Assembly (NCBI RefSeq): GCF_904849725.1
Contig: NC_058519.1
Coordinates: 19,885,267 to 19,949,266 of the forward strand
Origin: Hordeum vulgare subsp. vulgare
Lineage: Eukaryota > Streptophyta > Magnoliopsida > Poales > Poaceae
Direction of reading: 5' to 3'
Length of the DNA stretch: 64,000 nucleotides
Part shown: positions 34,645 through 45,484 of the stretch, one piece after another
Numbering within the stretch: the first letter of the stretch is position 1
Layout of the letters: each line of letters opens with the position of its first letter
The notes under the pieces: generated by a model
What the model was told of the DNA's origin: nothing
What the model saw: the letters and a program-made list of their open reading frames with translations, nothing else
Databases searched by the model: none
Made by a program: the position numbers and the translations under genes

Positions 34645-37274
34645 TGTGACAGCCCGAGACCGACGCCCCAGAAGGTTCCCCCTTTATTTCTGTTTCCGTC
34701 GTGTGATTAGTTTTATTTGTTGCATCGTCATTTAGTTTGCATCGTCGCATCATGCATGGCATCTGCATCGTCTGTCACGTGTGGTGTTTTGAGTGTTGTG
34801 CTTCGAGTGATCACCGAGTCGTAGTGCGAGAGTTGCTCCCCCTCTCCCCTCTTATTTCGTTTTTGCGGTTTGCTCAAGCTCCGTTTTAACCCCTTTTAAA
34901 AATCGTCTTCTTTTAAAACTCCTTTTATTAAATGTGGGGGCAACCCTTGGGTTTTGATTTTATTTTTCCTTTTGTTTTATTTTAAAACCGTCTCATTTTC
35001 TTTTCTCTTTTAAAAGGCTTTTATTTTATTATTTAAATAAAAGGGTTTTATGTTATTCTTAAAAAGGGTTTTATTTTTACTTCTTTAAAAACGCCCAATC
35101 TATTTTTTTATATAGTTGGGGTTTATTTTTTTTTCAAAGGAGCAAAGGCATTTTTTTTATTTTAGATTTGTTAAAAGTTTTCTTTGTTTAAGATTTTCTG
35201 TTTTAAATTCTAAAAAAAACCTAATAGGGGGAGGGAGCAGGCCCAGCCGAGCAGGCCAAGGCCCAGCTCCCCCTGCCCTAGCGAACCGCTGGTTCCCTCT
35301 CGTTCTCACCTCGCGCCGTCGTCCCCTCCCAGCGCCTCCTTCTTCCTCCTGCCTTGCTCCCGACCACCTCCTCGCCGCCTCTCCTCGTCCCCGCGCCGCC
35401 CTAGCCTCGGCCTCCCCTCGACCTCGCCCCTCCCCACGTCAGCGCGTGCCGTGTGCCTCTTCCCCGCCGACCGGAGATCCCCCCTCACCGCCGGGAATCG
35501 CGAGCCCTCTCCTCTCCCTGCCTGCGTGCTCGCGGAGCTGTGCCCGAGACAGCCTTCCGCGCCGCCCCGCGCTCCGGCCTTCCGTCGCCCCCTGGTCAGC
35601 CTCAACCGAGCCCGAGCCGGCCGCCGTTCCCGCGCGCCCCGCCGTGCTCGCCTCCCGCGGCCCCATGCCGAGCTCGTCGTGGCTGCTATGCCTCCGTCTG
35701 CGCGCCGCCGCCATTGGCCCTCTCCCCACCGCCGGCTTGCCATGCCCAGCCGTCGAGGCCTCTTCTTCTTGCTGCCTGCACCGATGCTGATAATTGCTGT
35801 TGCGTTGGTTGCTGCTAGCCGTTGTTGTGCTTGCTTGCCGCTGCTGGTTGCCTGCTGCGATGCGTGCTTGCGTTGCATTGCTTGCTGCTTGCTGTTGTGC
35901 TGTCGCCGCTTGCTGCTACCGACTGTTGCGTTTGTTGTTGCTGTAGGTTGCTAGCCGCTGTTGTTAGTTGCTTAGGTGCTAGCTATTGCTTGTGCTGCCG
36001 CTTGCCGTCGCCGCTTGCTGTTGCTGTTGCTGTAGATGCTAGTTGCTGCTGTAGCTCGTTGCCTAATGGTGTTGCTAGCTGATGCTTGGTGCCGATGTCA
36101 GTTGCTGTAGCATATCGCGTAAGCTGCTATTTTTTGCTGCTTGCTGTGGCGTGCCTCGCCCTATCGCCTTTCGTTTAACGTCGCCGAAGACCGTGTGCAC
36201 CTTCCCCGCCTGCCGTGGTTCGTCGACAAGCCCGCCGGGAACCACGACATCCTCGACGATCCCCGAACATCGACGAAGACGTGTTCGACTTCCGAGGTGA
36301 AGACCGTACCGACGCCGAAGACCCGTGAACCGACGCCGAGAGTACGACTACCGTCGACGAGACCGAGTACCTCTACTTCCACGACGTCCATGACGACCGT
36401 TGGTCTCCTTCTCCGAGCCGATCCGCTTCGAATCGCACGCGTCGAAGGTATACCGATGAGACGTGTCGTGTACCGTTTACTAGTGATGTATGAATATATG
36501 TATGTTGCACCGTATGTTGCCCGTTGCACGTTGTCTTCTTTCGTCGTGCCTCGACACGTGGGAACCCGAGATACGGGATCACCCCATCTTTATTTAACGT
36601 TCCCGCACACGCTTCCTAAACGTTGGCACGACATCTCGAGTAGGTAGGTGGGGTTATGTCTGATGTAGGTAGGTGTTCAGGATCATTCATTTGATCATGA
36701 GTAGTTCACGTCCGTTATGCGTAGATCTTCCCCCTCTTATTTCTTGTACTCGTAAGCTTAGCCACCAAATATATGCTTAGCCGCTGCTGCAACCTCACCA
36801 CTTAACCATGCCTCACCCATTAAGCTTTGCTAGTCTTGATACCTTTGGAAATGAGATTGCTGAGTCCCCTATGGCTCACAGATTACTACAACACTAGTTG
36901 CAGGTACAGGTAAAGGTTACTTGACGCGAGCGCGTTGATTGTTCATTTGGAGTTGCTTCTTCTTCTTCTTCTTCATCGATCTAGGATGGGTTCCAGGCTG
37001 GCAGCCTGGGATAGCAAGGATGGACGTCGTTCTTCTTTTCTCGTTTGTTTTCGTCCGTAGTCGGACCCTGCTCTTTCTCTTGATGATTATGTAATGTACT
37101 GATGTGACTCAGATGTAGCTTGTGGCGAGTGTAAGCCAATTCTATTATATACCTCTTCTTTTCAGTACATGTACTTGTAACGATATCCATTCTTGCGACA
37201 CGACGAGATGCGCTTCTATCCCTGACGAGGCCTTCGTGCCAAATTGAGGATAGGGTCGCATCTTGGGCGTGACA
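34645..37274 (+). mobile_element. Solo LTR of a gypsy-type retrotransposon
   Basis: Starts TGTGACAGCCCGAGACCGAC, a frequent start of long grass gypsy LTRs, and ends GGGCGTGACA. GCATG flanks it at 34640-34644 and 37275-37279. Length 2630 bp. The GC-rich portion (35240-36130), including a CTG/TTG-rich run at about 35790-36110, explains several long open frames that are not genes. The LTR lies about 150 bp after the stop of the unknown MULE ORF. Confidence 0.9.
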
Positions 37275-37279
37275 GCATG

Positions 37280-38371
37280 TAAGGTTAATTATTATTATCT
37301 ATGTAAGAACTTATGTTGCCCTAGCAATTGGTGTGTCGTGTTATATGTAAGAACTTATGTTGCCCTAGCAACCCTATCTAAGTTAAGTTATGTGTGTTAT
37401 ATTAATGCTTTGTTATGTTTGTATTTTGTTTGTCCCAAGTTTAGACACGGCTAATTGGCGTGGGAAAAATTAACCGAACTAACTAAAAAAGATGTGTTTA
37501 TAGATGCCTTCTAAAAATAAGAACATATTGTACATTTGTACACGGCTTTGGTTTGCTGAGAGCTCTGTATTTTTTAGGTATTCCAAGAATACTTTGGTTT
37601 TCAGAAATATTGAAGTATCAAATACTTTGAGATGTTTCGCTTTAGTCAAAAGTGTAGTTTTATATACTTTAATCCCTACTTTAATATGTAGAAAACTACA
37701 CTATGTTTGAAGTATATAAAAAAGAGGGTTGGACCTCTTTTTCCAATCATGAAGTATAAATTACACTATGTAGAAAACTACACTTTGAGATGTTTGGCTT
37801 TACTCAAAAGGATAAATGAAGGGACCCATAAAGGAAAGCCAAAAAAATCCTCAATGAGATAGAAGAGATTGGGCAATCAAATTAATGAAAAAAGCAATCA
37901 GAAACAAAAAAGAACAAAGCAAACGTTCCTAAACAAAAAAAGAAACATCACTTGTTTCTGGGCCACATTTATCCTTTGTGGGCCTATTGCAGCTTGATTC
38001 TCTTTGGGCCTGCGAACAAGGTTTTTTTTCTAGCAGAACTGACGAACTCGAGGACAAAAGTTTGGCAAGTGCGAGAGAGAAGAGATGAACTTGATGTATA
38101 TCCCTTGTGCTGCTCAAGTACTGCTTACTGTCATCTGACGAGCTAGGGTATGATCCAACACTCGAGGTTATTAGCTAACAAAATAATCCTATCAGTGAAC
38201 TGGTAGTTGTCTTCTGTCGAAACTGAAAGTGTCGAAATTTAACAGTAAACTGCATACATTCAGAGATCAACAGTTGCACTAAACAGAGTTGCATTTGAGA
38301 TAAACAGACGAGGATTGCTTAACAGTGGCAACAACAGTAGACGAACATCTCTAACGAGAGATGGCCATCAA
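37280..38371. repeat. Non-coding interior of the inner MULE with short duplications
   Basis: A segment 'tatgtaagaacttatgttgccctagcaa' occurs twice (near 37299 and 37346), and 'tatgtagaaaactacactatg' plus 'actttgagatgttt' recur at 37620-37800. No gene is visible. The first part was continuous with the 3' side of the unknown ORF before the solo LTR inserted. Confidence 0.5.
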
Positions 38372-38885
38372 TTAAAAAATTCGTATTCCTAAAGCTATGA
38401 GATTGGATTGCTTCTTCAACTCAATCAGCTGCTTGAAGTTCTTGTTCATCTTCTTCAATTCCGTCTTCAGTTCGACATCTACCACCTGCCGGAGCGGCAC
38501 TGTCATGGGGCAGATTGAACTCGCGGATTGCATTCCCCCTCGGATCGAGCAAGCCCAACCCTTGAAGCCTCTGGATGTAATCATCAATCCACTCGAAATG
38601 GTGGCATTTCTTCACGATCTGAAAACGAAATCATGTAACCTAAATCCAAATCTGACAGATTTTTTGAGAAATTAGAGATAAAGGATGCGAGGAAAACTTA
38701 GATCTAGCTTGCCCCTCCGGCTTGCTCTCGCATTTGACGAACTCGTGCCCAAAGTTCCCATTCTTCTCCTCCTTCGAAGTCAACCGCTTCAGTGGCGCAG
38801 TCCGTGGGTAGTTAGTGCATCGAGTCATCGGCACTGGACCATACACCGACCACGTGGAACGGGGGGCTGACGAGGAAGTCGACAT
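38372..38885 (-). pseudogene. GRF-type zinc-finger ORF inside the inner MULE (damaged)
   Basis: Starts MSTSSSAPRSTWSVYGPVPM at 38885. The GRF finger follows: CTNY, PRTAPLKRL, then NGNFGHEFVKCESKPEG and, after a short intron, KKCHHFEWIDDYIQRL. A charged helix ends it (VELKTELKKMNKNFKQLIEL). GRF fingers bind single-stranded nucleic acid and occur in DNA-repair proteins; in Triticeae a large repetitive family of such short ORFs exists. Damage: the second Cys of the usual CxxC is Tyr, the intron donor would be GC instead of GT (exon ends near GGG, 38708-38710), and a frameshift lies near 38490. It lies on the same strand as, and downstream of, the transposase. A separate nested carrier transposon around it cannot be ruled out. 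Confidence 0.6.
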
Positions 38886-39099
38886 ATCTCCCGAGAGGAA
38901 GAAACAGAGGAATTTGTCGAGAGGAAGAAGAACGAGAAGATGAGGAAAGAAATAGAGGAATTGCTCGATCTGCTCGATGCCTTTGTCTGTCAAATGGAGA
39001 AGAGGAGAAGGGGAAGCTATATTGACGATTTGCCACATTGTATTTTGCATTTTGAATATTTGAACCAACTCTTAACACTCACATGTGGTGTCATGTGCG

Positions 39100-40330
39100 A
39101 AAAATACAATTTCATATGTAAAGTGGGGCAGATCGTAAAAACCCGAGAAGGACAGTGTAGTAGCCAATCAGGATGCATCACGCGGATCGCGCATGCCTAC
39201 CCCACATCTGACGGGTGGTGTTTGGCGCTTGTTAGGATCCGACGGCGGACGTTCGACGCTAGGGTTTGGAGCATTTCTCCGGGGTTATGAGCGAGTCAAC
39301 GGGGTTATTAGGGTTTGACCAGATTACAAATGGCCATAACTAAATTAGAAAAAATCAAAAAAATATAAAACAAATGTAGTTCGTCCGTTTATGAGCCCTA
39401 GTTACCATGAAAAATATAAACTCGGTATAGGGGCGTTTTTTTGAAAAATCATTTTTGAAGTGATTTGTCGAAATCAAGTTCAAATGTTTTTAAAAAATTC
39501 AAAAAAATCAAAATGTTGTAATTCTTGTGCACATAGCCGTCATATGTGACAAGGTTATGAGAAAAAAATATAAACTTGGTGTAGGTCATTTTCATGAAAG
39601 AAGGCTTCACACAAATGAGCTATCACCTATGAACATGTTCAGAGTTCGTAGAATAGGGAGAGAGGGTTTAGGGTTTGAAAAAAAATTCAAAAAAATCAGA
39701 AAAATCTCCATAGCTTCATTTTGGAGTGAATAAGAAGGATCTCAACTTACTTTTTCATTTTCATATCTAAAACGTGTTATTTGACGGTTTTGAATTAAAA
39801 GCATATTTTTTCAAAAAAAATGTAGTAATATGAATATTAATCAATAAATAGTCAGACTTAGTTTTTACCCTATATATATGGAACAAGTGTTAATTAAAAT
39901 ATATATTTCTCATTTAGGGAAGGTAAAAAAAACTTGATTTCAAATAGGGTTGTTTACCCTAGCTTTCGAGCTCGTTTCTAGCACATTTCTCATTCGGACT
40001 GTTCACCTAGGAATATTGGACTTCAAATGCTCGATCAAATACACCGCATAGAGCAATGAACCTCCAATGTTCAACTTCAACTTTGGCTCGAATCCAAATT
40101 TTGGCCCAAATTCAAATATTGATTTAAATTCAAATTTTGATGGAAATTTGAATTTTGACTCAAATAAGGAACAAAGTAGAAGCAACATTATTACAACTGA
40201 TGCCAACATTATTACAGTAGCTCAAATCTACCAAGTTTTAAGATGCCAACATCTTAATACAAATCTACCAAGTTTTAAGCGATCGACTCGCCCTCAAATT
40301 GACAACACAAACATTTCCCAACAACTTAAT
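39100..40330. other. Non-coding spacer between the GRF ORF and transposase
   Basis: AT-rich, with many 'aaaatcaaaaaaat' type runs (39340-39830) and a short tandem stretch built on 'ttcaaattttgatggaaatttgaattttgac' (40060-40160). I see no gene or element ends. Confidence 0.4.
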
Positions 40331-43300
40331 TCAAATTTTTGACTTGCTCCTTGTGTTTGCAGCTAGCTTCACCGTCTTGCTCCTGGTTTCCCTAGTTGAG
40401 ATGCACTTTTCTTTCAGACTCTTGTTCCTTTTGATCTTGGGCTTTACTTGGTGTTTTCCCCGCGGAGGTGCTGATGGAGTAGTTCCACTCGCCGAGCACT
40501 TGACGACCATTTGACAGTCATCTATGGGTTCAGTAATCTTTAAAGGCACAATTGGAAAAATTACCCCCTCCTCTTCCTCTCTTATAGCTTCAAAACCATC
40601 AAAGGCCATGGTTTCAAAATCTTCTGCTTCTTCATCTCTTGGCCTTTTCTCCCTAGAGCTGGTAAATAAAATTATAAGCCATAGGCAAAAAAGAGAACAA
40701 ATGCAAACAAAAGGGTAGCTGCATTCTACAAAGGGTGCAAACACATACCAAGATGCTTCATTTGCTGTTGCGTTCTCCACTGCTTCATTTGCTGCTGCAT
40801 TCTCCACTGCATCTTCAGTCTCCATTGTTGCTGCATTCCCCTTAGCATTGGCTGCTGTCCATCTTTCCTCCTCTCCAAATGATGCATCCACTGCATTGGT
40901 ACAAAGCCTAGAAATATGCCCCAGAACTCCACATTTTTTGCAAGCACGCTTCTTTGGTAGACGACCCTCCTCACCTGCTCTAATCCTCTGGTTCCTTGGT
41001 CTTCCTGGTGGTCTAGTAATGACAGGAGCGTGGAGTTTGAACCCTGGATCTACTATGTTCCATTGATCTTTCCCCAATAGTGCAGGCACATTGTCAGCAT
41101 AAGCAGCCATAAATTTGGCAACACAGAAATACTCAGAGCAATATTGATCAACTTCACCATCTGCACCCCCGATAACAGTCATCAGATGTAGGGCATGTAT
41201 GCATGGCTTCCCACGGATCTGCCATTACCTACAAGTATATTCTCTAGTCCTTAGGTTCACAGGATACCTCCATACCCTATTTTTAGTGTCAGTATAGGTA
41301 ACCTCTCCCTCATATGTACCAGGTCGAATACATTTCATCTTCAGTCCTCTTGCCTTCAAGTGCAATGCCTTAATCAGTGATGGGAGCATTTGATGACCAA
41401 CATATTGTGTTTCTGCAATTCTTTTGCAAAGAGCCGTCTTTATCATGATCATTTGCCTCATCTTGTCAAATGCTTGCCACAACAAGAGCCCTTTCACTGA
41501 CTTGAACTTTGAATTGAAGCATTCTGCAAGGTTACTGGTCACATAATCTACTTTGCAGATTTCGTTGAATTTGCTTCTTGACCACACCTTACCATGATGT
41601 GCATCCATGTACTCCTTCACAAGAGGATTTTGAGCATACAACACTCTCAAATGGTGTTCATGCTTCCTTTTGCTGCATGTGTATGATGTTGTCCATAAGT
41701 TCTCATCATAAACTTTACCTTTGAACTTCTTTTTGAAATTATGCGCTAGGTGTCGCATACATTCCCTATGCTCCACTCCAGGGAATACAATTTCCACTGC
41801 ACTCTCTAAACCCTTGCAAGCATCTGTGTGTATAGCTAAACCTGGGGGTGTGCCTATATTGTTGCGCAACTGCTGCAGAAACTAGACCCAACTTTCCTCA
41901 GACTCTGCCTCCACCACACCAAATGCAACTGGGAATGGCTAGTTGTGTCCATCAACTGCAGAAGCTGCTACTAGCTGTCCTCTCCATCTTCCAGTCAAAT
42001 GTGTAGCATCTATAGCCAAATAGGGCTTGCAACCATCTAGAAACCCCTGCCATCAAGCCTTGAAACAAACAAAAGCCCTTCTGAAGCACTCCTTCTGAAA
42101 TGACTTCCCTTTTATTTTGAATTGAGCTGTATGCTTGTCAATCTCTACAACACTCCCTGGACTTGCCATCTCCACTTCAGCTTTGAAAGTGTAAAGCAGC
42201 TGAAACCTGTCATTCCATTGACCATTAATTCTGTCAAGAGCCTTTTCCCTAGCATTGAAAATTCTCATGTAAGGAATTTCTATCTTGTACTTCTCAAAAA
42301 GCTTCCCATGGAGTGCTGTTGGACCAAGTCCAGGTTCTTCTCTCAGCCAATCCAATATAGCATCTGCCACCCACCTAGTTTTTGCTAGCTTGGTTTTGGC
42401 CTTCCCCCCTCCCCCTCCAGGTGGACAGGTGTGCTTGTGTGGGTTTTTCGTTATCTGAAACAAAATAAAAGGGTAAAAAACAGTTAAGAAACCTTACTCA
42501 ACAATCGGAAACTAGATTACTAATTGAACTTGGATTACCTGAATATATTTGCTCTTTCTCATAAGAGATGCATGCAACTTCCACCTACACCTAGGATATG
42601 GACAAAAAACTGTGAACCTTGTTGTCTCACTCCTTTTAATCTTATAGGTGTTTTCAGATATAATGCACCATGTTGTCACTGCATTCCGACAGTCCACCAT
42701 TGATTGGAAAATGGTACCTACACTAAGCTTAGGTTTTTCCCTGTTCCACTCAATTGTTGGCATGTCATCACCATCGTATTCATCCTCGATTAAGCTGTCC
42801 ATGTTCTCCACCTTCTCTTCATCGTCAGTGTCATCAAACCTAGCTTGGCTGATGGGCTCCTCCATATATTCGCCATCCACTGCTTGCTGACTGGCTACAT
42901 CGACCAGTTCAGGAAACATCATCTCGTCTTCATCATCATTTGTAGGCACTGCCTCGTCAGGTTCTGCATCCTCTTCTACACCAACTGTAGAAGGTACACG
43001 AGAAGCAGCAGCTGAATCGGAACCAGAATTGGCAGCAGGCATGTTGTGGCTCCATGAACCACTTGCTTTACTTGGTGTCGACCTACAAGGAGTGCCGGGG
43101 TGCTGGCTATTAGCACAGACAGATGATGTATGAACTCCCTTCCCCTTCATCCGTTCTGCGCGTGGCTGAAGCACATCGATTTGGAGTTTACCGAATCGGC
43201 ACCCAGCAATCCCAGCAAAAAGCAACGACATATGATCGTCGCAAGTTAGTGGGAGAAATCTTTGCTTGTCACTGCTGAAGTAATTCAGTTCAACAGCATC

Positions 43301-43435
43301 GGCATCACTACAGGGATAGGTGTTTCTGAGCTCAGCTTGCAAATCTTTGAAATATTTGCTGGTTTCTACAACTTTGGGATAGAAAAATGATGAAATCAAA
43401 TGCGGTTTAGTACCACGCAGCACACTAGTTTCCAT
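40331..43435 (-). pseudogene. Mutator transposase (MURA-like), inactivated
   Basis: The catalytic protein of MULE transposition, relic. Exon 1 (43435-42540) holds the N-terminal PB1-like and acidic regions (DEDEMMFPELVDVASQ) and the FCPYPRCRWKLHASL DNA-binding start. An intron follows (about 42455-42539). From 42454 the frame gives HKHTCPP, TRWVADAILDWL and FQKECFRRAFVCFKA, then the MULE catalytic core: YLAIDATHLTGRWRGQLVAA (first Asp region), IHTDACKGLESAVEIVFPG and HRECMRHLAHNFKKKFKG. A SWIM-type finger (TCR, GKPCIHALH) and a CCHC knuckle (CKKCGVLGHISRLC) follow, with a basic tail (KPKIKRNKSLKEKC). Stops interrupt it before WQGFLDGC, after VDGHN, after ESWV and after YTCR, each explainable by one C-to-T or G-to-A change. 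It was autonomous once and is dead now. Confidence 0.9.
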
Positions 43436-43969
43436 TCTAATCGCCAGCCAGAAAGCCAGCGCGGGATCAATCCTATTTTGTTGAAGGAAATAAAGGCTTC
43501 AGTTAGCCGGGTAAAATCGAGCACAAATTCAAACGATTCAAGCAAACAAAAGTCAAATACGGCCTACAATACGACTTAGAACGTCAATTCGAGAGGAAAC
43601 AATGCTTACCCAGGTTTAATCCATGAATTATCTGCTGCGGATTCAACCCAATCCTCTCCACGGTCGACTGCATTCCAGGCGTCCTCACTCAACATCGCTA
43701 TGTAATCCTAGATGGGAGTCGGGCTATATCTGGCGGAGACGCGGCGTCGCCGATGAACGGAATAGGGGCATAGGGTGGAGGAAACAACTGCGGTGGACGC
43801 GACATGACACCGGCGGAGGGGGTGGGGCGGCGCGGTGCAGTGCGGCCTGTCTAGATCTGTTTCAGATTCAGACAAGCTGCCCAATATGTGTCTCCTTGCG
43901 GTCCCACCCGTCATCAAGCAACAGTCAGACGAAGACTTGGCCCCACTCGTCAGCAATTAACGGTCAATG

Positions 43970-44108
43970 GACGGTCAAGACAACAAATGGCCGCTATGAG
44001 CATTTGTGAGAGTTTCAGCTAAGGAAGAGGGGAAAAGTGAGCAAACGTTTGGAGCGTGGGGAAAAGTGAGCACAACTAAGGAACTAGGTGCACTAATTTA
44101 AATATCCC
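43970..44108 (-). repeat. Right terminal inverted repeat of the inner MULE
   Basis: The inverse complement reads gggatatttaaattagtgca, then the same core as the left end (ttccttagttgtgctca...). The transposase start codon lies about 530 bp further inside. Confidence 0.85.
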
Positions 44109-44155
44109 TTTTGAAAAAATATAGCGTTATTTTGAAAAATTTCAAAAATATAGTG

Positions 44156-44400
44156 GCCTCGGCTCAGGTGTGGCCAATTGGATCCTGTCGGTCCAGGTGA
44201 GGCCGCATGGAACCTGTCAGCGTTGGCATGGCCGAATAGTGCCCATTTGGCCACGTGGAGGCCGACTATTGGCCCGGCCACGTCGCCCATTATCCTCTCG
44301 GCCTAGAGGCTGGCCCATCGGCCTCGTCCTGGCCGATAGGCCTGTCGGCTATGGCGTGGCCGCTGTGTGGCCGACCAGCCAGCCAACGGCCCGTTCGCAC
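44156..44400. repeat. GGCC-rich subterminal region of the outer MULE, left side
   Basis: Many short units on the theme ggcctcggctcagg / tggccgaatag / cggcctagagg follow the terminal repeat directly. It mirrors the array at 56640-56880 at the other end, though more degenerate. A pyrimidine-rich tract (tccttcttcctcctcctccc) follows at 44400-44500. Confidence 0.55.
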
Positions 44401-44617
44401 CCCTCTCCTTCTTCCTCCTCCTCCCATTCTTCCTCCTCCTTATCTCCTTCTTTCTCTCTTTCTCCTCTTTCCTTCTCTCCCCACCCAAAAAATCTCTCAT
44501 CTCTACACTTAATCCTAGCCGTTTTTCCACATTTCTCACCGTAACTCTATTGTATAGGGTTAGGGCAGCGTCTCACTCACGATGGGGTAGTTCCTGGTGG
44601 TTGTTTTCAACCTTTTT

Positions 44618-44719
44618 TGGTGGTGGTGGTGGTGGACGTTGTGGTGGTGGTGGTGGTGGTGGAGGACGTGTGTGTAAAGATGGTTGTTGTGGTGCAGTTG
44701 GAGGTGGTGGTGGTGGTTG
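44618..44719. repeat. GGT-rich microsatellite
   Basis: Imperfect (GGT)n with runs of five to eight units. It produces apparent poly-Gly and poly-Val open frames on one strand and poly-His/Pro on the other, which are not genes. Confidence 0.9.
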
Positions 44720-44789
44720 CTGCGTTCGTCTTTTTTGTCGGTGTTCGTCGAACGTCGTTCGTCGTTTCTCCGCACGCTTCAAGGGTAAA

Positions 44790-45150
44790 ATATTTTTAGG
44801 TTTGTCAATTAAGTATTTTAAATATTTTTAGGTGCTCCGGTAGATTTAAATATATTTAGTTTAGTGAATTAAGTAGTTTAAACATTTTTAGGTGCTCCCG
44901 TAGATTTGGATATATTTAGGTTAGTGAATTAAGTATTTTAAATATTTTTAGGTGCTACGGTAGATTTGGATATATTTAGGTTAGTGAATAAAGTAGTTTA
45001 AATAATTTAGGTTGTCCGGTACAATCGGATATATTTTTAGGTGCTACGGTAGATTTGGATATATTTAGGCCTGTCAATTAAGTAGTTTAAATATTTTTAG
45101 GAACTCCAGTAGATTTGGGAAATATATTTAGGTTTGTCCTTGGTCTAAAA
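44790..45150. repeat. 60-bp minisatellite in the outer MULE
   Basis: About five to six units of 60 bp, each with ttttaggtgctccggtagat followed by 'ggatatatttaggttagtgaattaag'. The first three units are spaced exactly 60 bp (44827, 44887, 44947); later ones carry indels. Confidence 0.85.
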
Positions 45151-45159
45151 TTTGTCCTT

Positions 45160-45484
45160 ATTGAATAATTTGTTAGGTCAGCACAGCGCCAAGGCAGACG
45201 TCGTGAGTGACGCAGAGCTCTTGCCCTTCTATCTATCACTACAGACATGGCTATCTAATTATGTATGAGACATATGTCTATTTTATATATGAGACATATT
45301 CATATCTATTTCTATGCTCAGTTGGTTCATCGCGGACAACACATATACTACCAACAACTTGAGATTACAAACATATACTACTGAATACATGTGAATTAAA
45401 AAGCACGACTAAACTTAACATGTTCAAAGCAAGATACAACTTGCTGAGATTAAGATACAACTTACTGAAATTAAGATACAATGT
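45160..45484. repeat. Short direct repeats at the Athila insertion point
   Basis: The unit 'aagatacaacttgctgaaatt' (21 bp) repeats at 45429-45484 and continues after the retrotransposon at 55642-55690, so the insertion split a small tandem array in the outer MULE. Confidence 0.7.

Larger units (their letters stand above)
33192..44108 (-). mobile_element. Inner MULE with transposase relic, inserted in the terminal repeat of the outer MULE
   Basis: TTTTGAAAA is duplicated exactly at 33183-33191 and 44109-44117. Inverted repeats of about 140 bp begin GGG: left 33192 to about 33330, right about 43970-44108. They share ttccttagttgtgctca, ttttccccacgct and gaaactctcacaaatg. The contents are an unrecognised ORF near the left end (+), a solo LTR, a GRF-type zinc-finger ORF (-) and a decayed MURA transposase (-). 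The transposase is transcribed inward from the right terminal repeat and the unknown ORF inward from the left. Confidence 0.9.

Noticed and set aside
35116..36082. Long GC-rich open frames on both strands (up to 224 codons)
   Set aside because: They lie inside the solo LTR 34645-37274, are low-complexity (Ala/Arg/Pro or Cys/Leu from CTG repeats), and are open in several frames at once because of composition.
44303..44831. Poly-Gly, poly-Val and His/Pro-rich frames
   Set aside because: Translation of the pyrimidine tract and the GGT microsatellite.
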